From contig OW121741.1 in the NCBI GenBank assembly GCA_933228675.1, forward strand, positions 132,197,290 to 132,261,289: DNA of 64,000 bases, in the 5' to 3' direction. Positions 1-11,032 of the stretch are shown here, piece after piece (the first letter of the stretch is position 1; each line of letters opens with the position of its first letter). The position numbers and the translations under genes were made by a program. Below the pieces are notes generated by a model. That model did not search any database. It worked only from the letters and a program-made list of their open reading frames with translations, and was not told the DNA's origin. This stretch comes from Stomorhina lunata. Taxonomy: Eukaryota; Arthropoda; Insecta; Diptera; Rhiniidae.

Positions 1-2420
1 AAATTTTCTATAGAAAAATTTTATACCGAAAATTTTCTATAGAAAAATTTTATACCGAAAATTTTCTATAGAAAAATTTTATACCGAAAATTTTCTATAG
101 AAAAATTTTATACCGAAAATTTTCTATAGAAAAATTTTATACCGAAAATTTTCTATAGAAAAATTTTATACCGAAAATTTTCTATAGAAAAATTTTATAC
201 CGAAAATTTTCTATAGAAAAATTTTATACCGAAAATTTTCTATAGAAAAATTTTATACCGAAAATTTTCTATAGAAAAATTTTATACCGAAAATTTTCTA
301 TAGAAAAATTTTATACCGAAAATTTTCTATAGAAAAATTTTATACCGAAAATTTTCTATAGAAAAATTTTATACCGAAAATTTTCTATAGAAAAATTTTA
401 TACCGAAAATTTTCTATAGAAAAATTTTATACCGAAAATTTTCTATAGAAAAATTTTATACCGAAAATTTTCTATAGAAAAATTTTATACCGAAAATTTT
501 CTATAGAAAAATTTTATACCGAAAATTTTCTATAGAAAAATTTTATACCGAAAATTTTCTATAGAAAAATTTTATACCGAAAATTTTCTATAGAAAAATT
601 TTATACCGAAAATTTTCTATAGAAAAATTTTATACCGAAAATTTTCTATAGAAAAATTTTATACCGAAAATTTTCTATAGAAAAATTTTATACCGAAAAT
701 TTTCTATAGAAAAATTTTATACCGAAAATTTTCTATAGAAAAATTTTATACCGAAAATTTTCTATAGAAAAATTTTATACCGAAAATTTTCTATAGAAAA
801 ATTTTATACCGAAAATTTTCTATAGAAAAATTTTATACCGAAAATTTTCTATAGAAAAATTTTATACCAAAAATTTTCTATAGAAAAATTTTATACCGAA
901 AATTTTCTATAGAAAAATTTTATACCGAAAATTTTCTATAGAAAAATTTTATACCGAAAATTTTCTATAGAAAAATTTTATACCGAAAATTTTCTATAGA
1001 AAAATTTTGTACCGAAAATTTTCTATAGAAAAATTTTATACCGAAAATTTTCTATAGAAAAATTTTATACCGAAAATTTTCTATAGAAAAATTTTATACC
1101 GAAAATTTTCTATAGAAAAATTTTATACCGAAAATTTTCTATAGAAAAATTTTATACCGAAAATTTTCTATAGAAAAATTTTATACCGAAAATTTTCTAT
1201 AGAAAAATTTTATACCGAAAATTTTCTATAGAAAAATTTTATACCGAAAATTTTCTATAGAAAAATTTTATACCGAAAATTTTCTATAGAAAAATTTTAT
1301 ACCGAAAATTTTCTATAGATAAATTTTATTCCGAAAATTTTCTATAGATAAATTTTATTCCGAAAATTTTCTATAGAAAAATTTTATACCGAAAATTTTC
1401 TATAGAAAAATTTTATACCGAAAATTTTCTATAGAAAAATTTTATACCGAAAATTTTCTATAGAAAAATTTTATACCGAAAATTTTCTATAGAAAAATTT
1501 TATACCGAAAATTTTCTATAGAAAAATTTTATACCGAAAATTTTCTATAGAAAAATTTTATACCGAAAATTTTCTATAGAAAAATTTTATACCGAAAATT
1601 TTCTATAGAAAAATTTTATACCGAAAATTTTCTATAGAAAAATTTTATACCGAAAATTTTCTATAGAAAAATTTTATACCGAAAATTTTCTATAGAAAAA
1701 TTTTATACCGAAAATTTTCTATAGAAAAATTTTATACCGAAAATTTTCTATAGAAAAATTTTATACCGAAAATTTTCTATAGAAAAATTTTATACCGAAA
1801 ATTTTCTATAGAAAAATTTTATACCGAAAATTTTCTATAGAAAAATTTTATACCGAAAATTTTCTATAGAAAAATTTTATACCGAAAATTTTCTATAGAA
1901 AAATTTTATACCGAAAATTTTCTATAGAAAAATTTTATACCGAAAATTTTCTATAGAAAAATTTTATACCGAAAATTTTCTATAAAAAAATTTTATACCG
2001 AAAATTTTCTATAGAAAAATTTTATACAGAAAATTTTCTATAGAAAAATTTTATACAGAAAATTTTCTATAGAAAAATTTTATACCGAAAATTTTCTATA
2101 GAAAAATTTTATACCGAAAATTTTCTATAGAAAAATTTTATACCGAAAATTTTCTATAGAAAAATTTTCTATAAAAAATTTTATATCGAAAATTTTCTAT
2201 AAAAAAATTTTATACCGAAAATTTTCTATAGAAAAATTTTCTGTAGAAAAATTTTCTATAGAAAAATTTTCTATAAAAAATTTTATATCGAAAATTTTCT
2301 ATAGAAAAATTTTGTATCGAAAAAAATTTTCTATAAAAAATGTTTAACTAAAATTTTCTATAGAAAATTTTCTATAAAAAAATTGCTATCCAAAATTTTT
2401 TGTAGAAAAATTTTATTAAG
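1..2420. repeat. 29-bp AT-rich minisatellite array
   Basis: About 75 head-to-tail copies of a 29-bp unit built from AAAATTTTCTATAG followed by AAAAATTTTATACCG. The window starts inside the array, so its left end is not seen. Copies are almost identical up to about 2160, then decay (units with CTGTAG, TATATCG, missing bases) until unique sequence begins near 2420. Rare variants come in adjacent pairs: two units with GATAAATTTTATTCCG near 1318-1370, and two with ATACAGAAAA near 2026-2060. Each unit has an AATTTTCTATAGAAAAATT near-palindrome. No coding function. Confidence 0.97.
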
Positions 2421-3010
2421 TTCTTCTGCCCCCAATGGCTTGTTCCTTATTATCCTTGCCGGTGTCACTTTGTGACCAATGCGCCGCACGTGTGTGCGGC
2501 GGTTCAATGTGATGTCTCAATTTGTGTTGTCTTTGTTTGTGGTGTCCCTAGTAGGGTTGGTCATACTGGGGGTTTAGGGCAGTAGTCCCTGGGCCGTTTG
2601 GGGCTCAACTGTTAGTAGTTCCAAGTTTTTGGATTATGAATCCCACCGGAGATTGTCTGGTACCGTGGAAGTCAGGAAGCCTCTGGATATTATCTCCAGC
2701 CTGACTAGTGGTTGTTGGCCCCTTTGTGGAGCATAGCGATGGCTATGGTTTAATACCCAAAGCGGGTAGAGTGGGCGATACATTGCCTGTATCGTTCATT
2801 CGAATGTGGAGTTGCATTGCAGCCGGGTGCCGTATCCATAGACCGGCAGGAGTTTAGATAGTTCTCCGCTCCTTACCAAGGGGGGAATCATGCCCAAACA
2901 ACATGTTTCCGAATTGGTACTTTGAAATGTCAAAGTGTATGTCACACTGACCATGCATGACAATTTTTCGTAGTAAGGGGGTGTTAGTAAACACTTAAAA
3001 TATCCACCAT
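2421..3010 (+). mobile_element. GC-richer leader-like block, probably 5' part of the adjacent LINE relic
   Basis: This stretch is far richer in G and C than its surroundings and carries no open frame of note. It runs directly into a reverse-transcriptase fragment on the same strand. Its composition, with short inverted motifs such as GCCGCACGTGTGTGCGGC, resembles untranslated leaders of fly non-LTR retrotransposons. The link to the RT fragment is inferred from adjacency and orientation; the ORF1 and endonuclease parts that should lie between are absent, so an internal deletion is implied. Confidence 0.4.
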
Positions 3011-3700
3011 GTGTTAGATCACTGTGAAGTTAGGCCATCATGGCAGGTATTCTCATTAATCCAATACAAATCTGCCCCCAAAGGCAGGATTGTTATAGAT
3101 GGCATATCATCGAACGAGTTTAAGATCGACTCGGGGGTACCGCAAGGCTCCGTTCTTTCTCCTACTCTTTTTCTTATATTTCTCAATGACCTTTTATGTC
3201 AAACCTTTAACCCTATCTACTCTTTTACAGGTGATAGCAACATTTGACATTCGTGTTCATTCAACTATAGGCCAAGCATGTTGAAGATTGATGCTATGAG
3301 GCAAAACATGAATGACACGCTAAATTCCGACCTAACTAAAATCTCCAGTTGGGGTTGTGTGCTATCACACAAACATGTAATGGATCATGTTGCTTCATCT
3401 GTAATTATATTAAGGAATCAGAAGCTCTTGAAGTTCTGGGCATGAAAATTCAGTGCGATGTCCGTTGGACTGAACACATTTTTCAAGATTCAAAAGAAGC
3501 ATTTAAGTGTCTTGGATTTCTTAAGCGGTGTAAGGCATACTTCATCCTACATCCGATCGAAAAGTCTTTCCTACCAATTACGATATCAAAGGGCTCAAAT
3601 CAAATATCCACAAACACTACTCCCTCTATCCTCCTACCCATCACCTTATTTCCTAGTTCCGTCACAATGCAATGCATAAGTAGGGGCCATCCCTTATAAA
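3011..3700 (+). pseudogene. Non-LTR retrotransposon reverse transcriptase relic (LOA/jockey-like)
   Basis: Fragment of a LINE reverse transcriptase. The 3011-3247 frame has the RT block B motif SGVPQGSVLSPTLF, followed by a degraded catalytic block read as YSFTGDSN, where a (Y/F)ADD-type motif is expected. A TGA at 3245-3247 interrupts the frame. The same frame continues with FNYRPSMLKIDAMRQNMN and LNSDLTKISSWG, typical of the segment after block C in jockey and LOA elements. After about 3350 the reading shifts to another frame, with VLGMKIQCDVRWTEHI and KCLGFLKRCKAYF, the usual thumb-region motifs. Damage seen: one nonsense codon, at least one frameshift, a small deletion after the SWG motif, and loss of the catalytic aspartate pair. 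This is a dead copy. The clade assignment rests on motif style only. Confidence 0.8.
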
Positions 3701-4559
3701 ATACTTATCCAAACAAAATTTTAATTTTTATTATTTTTTTACTCCCAAACTTTTGAAAATAGAGCCACCCTAATGTCTCTTGTTATCTTAAAAATGAAAG
3801 TAAATTAAAATTGCCTATTAAATATAATTATCAATAGTCAATTTTCAATCACGTTTCCTTGTTGTGTTTAATATTAGTGATGAGAGCGTGAGTCTTTTTC
3901 ACCGTGAACTAAAAAATATGAAAATAACAAAAAAAAAATGTTCTTACACAATTAGGGGAAAAAATCAGATGTTAGGATAACTTTTTGTTTGTTATCTTAG
4001 TCATGATTCACAGGCAAACAAAATTTTATTGTATCTTAGCCAATTATTTGATCATCTTAGATTTAATATTAGAGATAAGCACGTGATTTCTTTTTGATGT
4101 GAACGAAATATCTACTTTTGAGTGTTTGTTTAATGTCTTGACTAATTTCAAAGATTTAATCAATGATTTTTCTTTTTGTTTGAAATAATGACTAATCACA
4201 ATATTAGTTTTTAAAAAATCATTATCACGAGAGAATTTTTTGGATGAGTGTGTGATTTTTCTGAATGATAAGATTAACAATTAAAATTAACACAAGAAAT
4301 TACAATTAAAATAAATAAATATCGTTATCAATAAATTCAATGTTTATTTAAAATTGTTTTCATTGGTCAGATTATGAATATGTCATTTCATTCTTACTAT
4401 TCACTATGAGATTTAAGATTTCACCGTGATTTGCTATCGATTTAAAAGCGGCCTAAATTTGGTGAAAACAAATTTAGATAATACAAAAACTTAAAAACCT
4501 TGATCCCATGGACGGTTATGGGATGACTTTTGATTTTATATAGAATTTTTAATACTATA
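3701..4559. other. AT-rich intergenic DNA, no gene seen
   Basis: No supported gene. A 78-codon minus-strand frame at 4044-4280 has no recognisable domain and the biased K/S/I/N composition expected of random AT-rich DNA. Confidence 0.6.
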
Positions 4560-6200
4560 GTCGAAAAATTTTGATATAAAATTTTTATAAAAAAATTTAA
4601 AAAATTTTTCTAAAGAATTTTTATTCTTTAGAAAAAATTTTCATTACAAAGATTTCAAAAAAAAATTTTTGTAGAAAAATTTTCGATATAAAATTTTTAT
4701 AGAAAAATTTTCCATATAAAATTTTTATAGAAAAATTTTCGATATAAAATTTTTTATAGAAAAATTTTCGATATAAAATTTTTATAGAAAAATTTTCGAT
4801 GTAAAATTTTTATAAAAAAAATTTCAATATAAGATTTTTATAGAAAAATTTTCGATATAAAATTTTTTATAGAAAAATTTTCGATATCAAATCTTTATAG
4901 AAAAATTTTCGATTAAAAATTTTTATAGACAAATTTTCGATTAAAAATTTTTATAAAAATGTTCCATATAAAATTTTTATTGAAAAATTTTCGATATAAA
5001 ACTTTTATAGAAAAATTTTCGTTAAAAAATTTTGTGAAGAAAATTTTTGTTAAGAAATTTTGTATAGAAAAATTTTTTTTAAAAAAATTTTGTAAAGAAA
5101 AATTTCGTTTTAAAAAAATGTTCGATAAAAATTTTTATAGAAAATTTTTCGATATAACATTTTTATAAAAAATTTTTCGATATAAAATTTTTATAGAAAA
5201 ATTTTTGATATTTTTATAAAAAATTTTCAATATAAAATTTTTATAGAAAAATTTTCGATATCAAATTTTTATAGAAAAATTTTCGATATCAAATTTTTAT
5301 AGAAAAATTTTTGATACAAAATTTTTATAGAAAAATTTTCGTTGTAAAATTTTTATAGAAAAATTTTCGTAAGAAAATTTTTATAGAAAAATTTTCGTAA
5401 GAAAATTTTTATAGAAAAATTTTCGTAAGAAAATTTTTATAAAAAAATTTTCGTAAGAAAATTTTTATAGAAAAATTTTTGTAAGAAAATTTTTATAGAA
5501 AAATTTTCGTAAGAAAATTTTTATAGAAAAATTTTCTTACGAAAATTTTTATAGACAAATTTTCGTAAGAAAATTTTTATAGACAAATTTTCAATACAAA
5601 ATTTTTATAGACAAATTTTCGTAAGAAAATTTTTATAGAAAAATTTTCGTAAGAAAATTTTTATAGAAAAATTTTCGTAAGAAAATTTTTATAGAAAAAT
5701 TTTCGTAAGAAAAATTTTCGTTATAAAAATTTATTAGAAAAATTTCCGATATAAAAATTTTTTAGAAAAAATTTCGATATAAAAATTTTTTAGAAAAATT
5801 TTCGATATAAAATTTTTATAGAAAAATTTTCGATATCAAATTTTTATAGAACAATTTTCGATATAAAATTTTTATAGAAAAATTTTTCGAAATAAAATTT
5901 TTCGATATAAAATTTTTATAGAAAAATTTTCGATATAAAATTTTTATAGAAAATTTTTCGATATAAAATTTTTATAGAAAATTTTTCGATATAAAATTTT
6001 TATAGAAAATTTTTCGATATAAAATTTTTATAGAAAATTTTTCGATATAAAATTTTTATAGAAAATTTTTCGATATAAAATTTTTATAGAAAATTTTTTG
6101 ATATAACATTTTTATAGAAAAATTTTCGGTATAACATTTTTATAGAAAAATTTTCGGTATAACATTTTTATAGAAAAATTTTCGGTATAAAATGTATATA
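4560..6200. repeat. 28-bp AT-rich minisatellite array
   Basis: Tandem copies of a 28-bp unit, typically TTTTTATAGAAAAATTTT followed by CGATATAAAA. A local subfamily near 5370-5710 has CGTAAGAAAA instead. Copies are much more diverged than in the first array, with many single changes and small indels. The last units (6110-6190) carry CGGTATAACA. Long F/K/I-rich frames here come from the repeat and are not genes. Confidence 0.95.
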
Positions 6201-6604
6201 GAAAAACAACTAAGAAAGTGGCTTTAGTCGGTCTATTTGATACCTGGTATCCGGTATTAGGGGATTTATTTTGTAAAGTATTAAACCAGAATTCAATGGG
6301 AAAAACTTTACAAATGATAAAATGACTGGGCATTTTGTTACGTTTCTTACATGACTTTTAGATACTAATAATTGTGGAATTTTAAAAATTAGACATTAAT
6401 CATTACCTTTACAATGTAATAACTATAAACACACAACTAAATCTGTTTTAATTATTTAAATCATGAGAAAATTGAATGATCTTTTAAATTTTTCAAATAA
6501 ATTTCCCTCAGTAACTAAACTTGGCACAGTTTTCCAGTACTATTCGATAGATTCAAGAAATCTATTGAAATTTGTGTTAAAATAAAATCCCATAAGTTTA
6601 AACA
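6201..6604 (+). promoter_or_regulatory. 5' flank of the UDP-glycosyltransferase gene
   Basis: About 400 bp of unique AT-rich sequence between the minisatellite and the start codon. It must hold the promoter and 5' UTR if transcription starts locally, but no clear TATA box with initiator can be assigned by eye. The start codon context (TTTAAACAATGACT) has an A at -3, as usual for fly genes. Confidence 0.35.
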
Positions 6605-8416
6605 ATGACTTCCGCTACCTGGATTTGCCTATTGGCCATTTTACTGCTCTCTACAACTTCGATAGAATGTCGGCGCAAAAAGATTTTGGGTTTATTTCCT
6701 CATCCTGGAGTAAGTCATTTTCATTTCTTTCATCCTATAATGCGAGGACTGGCGGAGCGTGGTCATGATGTAACAGTGGTCAGTCATTTTCCAGACAAGA
6801 GTCCTCCCATCGGCTATCATGATGTGCCTCTGACGGGAATCGAAACTTTAACCAATAGTGTGGACTTGAAGGTTAGTTTATATGAATTAATAAAATTTCA
6901 GAAGATTTTAATTTTGATATCTATAAATTTGTAGTGGTTCGAAAATCGTCGTTTCTATAATCACTTTTTGGAATTCTTTATGCTTTACAATTGGGGCATG
7001 GAGGCCTGCAATCATACCCTCAAATCCGATGCTATACGTCAAGTAATGAAACCGGGTGTACACTATGATGTTATCTTAATGGAACAGTTTAATACCGACT
7101 GTATGATGGGGGTGGCCCATTTACTGGGCGCCCCAGTAATTGGTCTTAGCAGTTGTGCTATGATGCCTTGGCATTACGAACGTATGGGTATGCCTATTAT
7201 ACCCTCATACATGCCGGCCTTATTTATGGGACAATCAGAGGAAATGAGTTTGGGAGGACGTTTGGCAAACTGGATTTCCTTTCATGGTCTGAATCTTATG
7301 TATAAGTTCATCACGATACCAGCGGTAGACTCTTTGGTGCAATACAAATTTGGCCGTGAAATGCCTTCGGTGGGCGAATTGGCGAAACAGACCAATGCCA
7401 TGTTTGTAAATACTCACTTCTCATTAAGCGGAGCAAAGCCTCTACCTCCCTCCGTCGTTGAATTAGGCGGCATACATATACAAAAATCCAAGCCCTTGGA
7501 TGTGGAATTGCAAAAGTTCTTGGATAACGCCGATAATGGTGTGGTCTTTATTAGTTGGGGTTCCATGATTAAGGCCGAAACTATGCCTGAGTATAAAAGA
7601 GATGCCATGGTTAAGGCCATGAAGCGCTTAAAGCAGAGAGTCATTTGGAAGTGGGAAAATGATTCGTTGACCAATAAACCCGATAATATGTATATTAGCA
7701 AATGGCTACCTCAAAGGGATATTCTCTGTCATCCTAATGTTAAAGTATTTATGACTCATGCTGGTCTAATGGGCAGTTCTGAGGCAGCCTATTGTGGTAT
7801 ACCAGTTGTGGCCACGCCCATGTATGGTGATCAGTTCCTAAATGCAGCTGCTATGCAACAGAGAGGCATGGGTGTTGTTTTGCACTATGAAGACTTAAAT
7901 GAAAATACAATTCTGAAATCAGTGAAAAAGGTTTTAGAAAAACAGTAAGTACCAAGTCCATTACATAAAATGAATTCGACATCTACTTTTATATATACCG
8001 ATCGACTCAGAATTACTTTCTGAGTAGTTTTTCAATTCAGAGGTGTAGGATATCATTTAGTCGGGCTACATCGACTACAATAATTTCTTATATATTTCGT
8101 TAATACCTATTTTATTACTACACCTCCTTTTCTTTGCAGATATTTCGATAATGCCAAAGCCGTTTCGTATTCCTTCAAACATCGTCCTCAGCAAGCTCTA
8201 GATCTGGCCATGTGGTGGGTGGAATATATCGCTAACACCGAGGGCACTGATCTGGTGAAATCAACTTCGATTACTATGTCCCGTTTCGTTTACTATTCCC
8301 TCGATGTTTATCTAATATTAGGCTCGATTCTTTCGATTTCCGCCTTGTCGTGGTATTGGATTATAAATAAGCTGACCTCGAAAAGAACCCGACCAAATAA
8401 AGTTAAGACCAAATAG
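6605..8416 (+). CDS. UDP-glycosyltransferase (three exons)
   Basis: Membrane-bound ER enzyme that transfers a sugar from a UDP-sugar to small lipophilic acceptors. Exons are 6605-6871, 6935-7944 and 8140-8416; introns of 63 and 195 bp have GT/AG ends (gttagt...tag, gtaagt...cag) and join in frame to give 517 residues, normal for insect UGTs. Residues 1-22 form a signal peptide. FPHPGVSH follows, with the expected catalytic His at about 38, then GLAERGHDVTVVS. The C-terminal donor-binding signature has W346-LPQ, the HPNV segment, TH364-AGL, SSEA and D388-Q. A membrane segment lies at about 478-500, followed by a basic tail ending KVKTK, which fits the KXKXX ER-retrieval pattern. The usual HGG of the signature reads HAG here. 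No frameshift or stop is seen, so the gene looks functional. Family and acceptor cannot be named from sequence alone; a Ugt36-like identity is suggested only by its neighbour. Confidence 0.93.
7985..8105 (+). repeat. Short relic of the TTTATACCC interspersed repeat inside UGT intron 2
   Basis: The intron contains ACTTTCTGAGTAG and, about 50 bp on, TAGTCGGGCTACATCGACTA followed by ATTTCTTA. Both blocks match, in order and orientation, internal and right-end motifs of the longer copies at 17749 and 38587 (ACTTTCTGAGTCG; GGTCGGGCTTGACCGACTAT; CTTTCTTA). The middle is deleted. It appears to be an old, internally deleted insertion. Confidence 0.55.
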
Positions 8417-8579
8417 AGGCTGAAACTATAGACAAATTTTATTTTTGACTTGTTGTTATTTGTGATATTTTAGACAATACGAAAACGAATTTAAATTATC
8501 CAATTTATGTTTGTATTTTACCAAATATAGACTTTTTTATGTGAAAATCCCAAAAAAAAAAAAAATTAAATTAAATTCT

Positions 8580-9800
8580 TTTATTGTAATCATCAAAAAA
8601 ATGTATATCAAATTTTTATATCACATTTTGATCAAAAAATTTTATATCAAATTTTTATTGAAAAATTTTTTATAATAAATTTACATCGAAAACATCTTAA
8701 AAAAATTGACGTTGAAAAATTCTATAAAAAATTTAATATCAAAAAATTTTACTTTGAAAAATTTTCTTGAAAATTTTTTATATACAATTTTTTATCGAAA
8801 AGTTTTTTATGTTAAATTTTTCATCAAAAATTGTAATATAAAATTTTAAATGTAAAACTTTTCTTAAAAAAATTTCATATCGAAAAATTTTATTTTACAT
8901 CAAAATCAATTTTTGAGCCGCGTTCAAAAATAATTTTTTCAGTTTTTCTCCACATTATTACTTTCAAATTTTCAAATTAATAATTTGAAAATTAAAAATG
9001 AACTCAAGCCTGATAAATCCTAATTTTTCAATTAAAAAAATTTTCATCAACAAATTTTCTTACAAAAAATTTTTCATCGAAAATTTTTCTAAAATTTTAC
9101 ATCAATAGATTTTATATACAAAATTTTACATCAGAAAATTTTCTATATAAAATTTTCATCGAAGAGTTTTTTTTTACAAAATTTTACAACAAAAAATTTT
9201 CTATAAAATTTTACAACAAAAATTTGTCTATAAAATTTTACATCAAAAAATTTTCTATAAAATTTTACATAAAAAAATTTTTCTCTAAAATTCTACATCA
9301 GCAAATTTTCTATAAAATTTAACAACAAATAATTTTCTATAAAATTTAACTTACAAAAAATTGCTATAAAATTTTATATCAAAAAATTTTTTAAAATTCT
9401 ACATCAAAAAATTTTCTATAAAATTTTACATCAAAAATTTTCTAGAAAATTTTACATCAAAAAGTTTTCTATAAAATTCTACATCAAAAACTTTTCTATA
9501 AAATTTTACATTAAAAAATTTTCTATAAAATTTTACATCAACAAATTTTTTATAAAATTTTACATCAAAAATCTTACATCAACAAATTTTCTATAAAATT
9601 CTACATCAAAAAATGTTCTATAAAATTTTTTTATCGAAAAATTTTTAATCTAAAAATTTTCTTTATAAAACTTCAAATCAAAACGAAAGTTATTTCTATA
9701 AAATCTTACATCAAAAAATTTCCTATAAAATTTTCTATAAACAAATTTTCTATAAAATTTTACATCAAAAAATTTTCTTAAAAATTTTTCTATATAAACA
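8580..9800. repeat. 27-bp AT-rich minisatellite array, diverged
   Basis: Tandem units of about 27 bp, typically TATAAAATTTTACATC followed by AAAAAATTTTC. Sequence before about 9110 is very degenerate; the clearest periodicity is 9230-9620. It begins about 160 bp after the UGT stop codon. Confidence 0.9.
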
Positions 9801-9822
9801 ATAATGCCATTTTTGTACCATA

Positions 9823-9990
9823 AGAGGCAGAACCAACCAATACCAAAACTTCCACAAAAAGTTACGGTTTGGTGAAGTCTGGAAGAATCATTGAAACCTA
9901 TTTTTGATCATTTTCACTTAGAGAATATGTAATCTCAACAGGATAATTCCACTTGTTGCACTGGATTTTTTAAAATGAAAGTTAAAAAAT
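9823..9990 (+). pseudogene. Probable mariner-type transposase relic
   Basis: One frame reads LPQKVTVW, then a stop, FDHFHLENM, a stop, and SQQDNSTCC. In mariner-type transposases the segment HPxKVTVWCG is followed at this distance by a WFQQDGATCHTA block carrying the second catalytic aspartate. Order and spacing agree, but about 20 residues between the blocks are missing or unrecognisable, and two stops interrupt it. The match is short, so confidence is modest. Confidence 0.42.
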
Positions 9991-11032
9991 GCATTTTTTC
10001 CATAAAGGAAGAGGAGACCAACATCGTTCGATTGGTTTCTTTTAGATTTTTTTGTAGGTAAAGTTTTGAACCAAAATTATTAAGCTTTTATCAATATACA
10101 AACATATCTATAGAAAAATATGACTGATAACTTTGAACAAAGCCAGTGGGAGAATCATTTCACTAGAATATTTTGTTCATTTCAATAACAGAAACTGAAG
10201 TGATAAACTGAAATGAAAACTTTTTAAGTATCTGAATAAAAGTCTTACCCCATAATTCATAAACGAAAAATAATGATATGACAAGCTTATTAATCAATTT
10301 TCCATACAAATTTCCTACTATAAAGGTTTGATAATTTTTGTATTTCTTTAATTTTTATTAAATTTAAAATGATACCTCAATTTTGGAACCCTTTACTTTT
10401 CCAAAACCTGTTTATTTTTAGTTTCCAATTTTGTAAATATTCATACAAGAATTTGTTACTTTATAATCAATGTTTTACCATCACTAACATCGTCATAATC
10501 CCACCTCTAACCAAAAACATTTATTCAGTGATGCCATCTCTCCTAATTAGTAACTGTATTTTGCCAATGCCAGTGATGAATTTGTAAGTAAGTATGCATT
10601 TATATCTGCAGTTAAACTTTTACTGACTATAACCATTTATAAGTGATGCTTGAAATGTTAAAAAGAGCTTCAATGTTTAAGCACCTTCAAACATCACTAA
10701 ATACATGAAGTCTGCTTTTCCAACACGTTTGAAAGAAAATCAGGGCAGAAACACAAATTAGGTCAAGAAAATACATCCCTGGTAACACTTGAGCAAAAGA
10801 AAGAAATAAAAATCAAAACAAACCGATTGCTCTTCACTAATTTTTTTATCTCTATTCATACACACACACTCTCGTACTGATAGTAATTTTTTCAATAAAA
10901 TATTTTGCAATATTAATTACTCGACTTCATTAAGTAAAAGGTATTCCAACAATTGAGAAGGAATAGCCAAGTAATTTGTAATTAACCAAATAAAAACATT
11001 CCAGTTAAAAAAATATTTAAGAGGAAATAAAA
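9991..11032 (+). promoter_or_regulatory. Upstream region of ScpX, no gene seen
   Basis: Roughly 1 kb of unique sequence before the ScpX start codon, with a short CA-rich stretch at about 10859. A 72-codon frame at 10369-10587 has no recognisable features. The promoter and 5' UTR of ScpX presumably lie here. The start codon context is AAAAATGG, close to the fly consensus. Confidence 0.4.

Noticed and set aside
1..2420. CRISPR-like regular repeat array
   Set aside because: Units follow each other with no unique spacers, the genome is eukaryotic, and no cas genes are present.
4959..5168. 69-codon F/K-rich frame
   Set aside because: Minisatellite translation.
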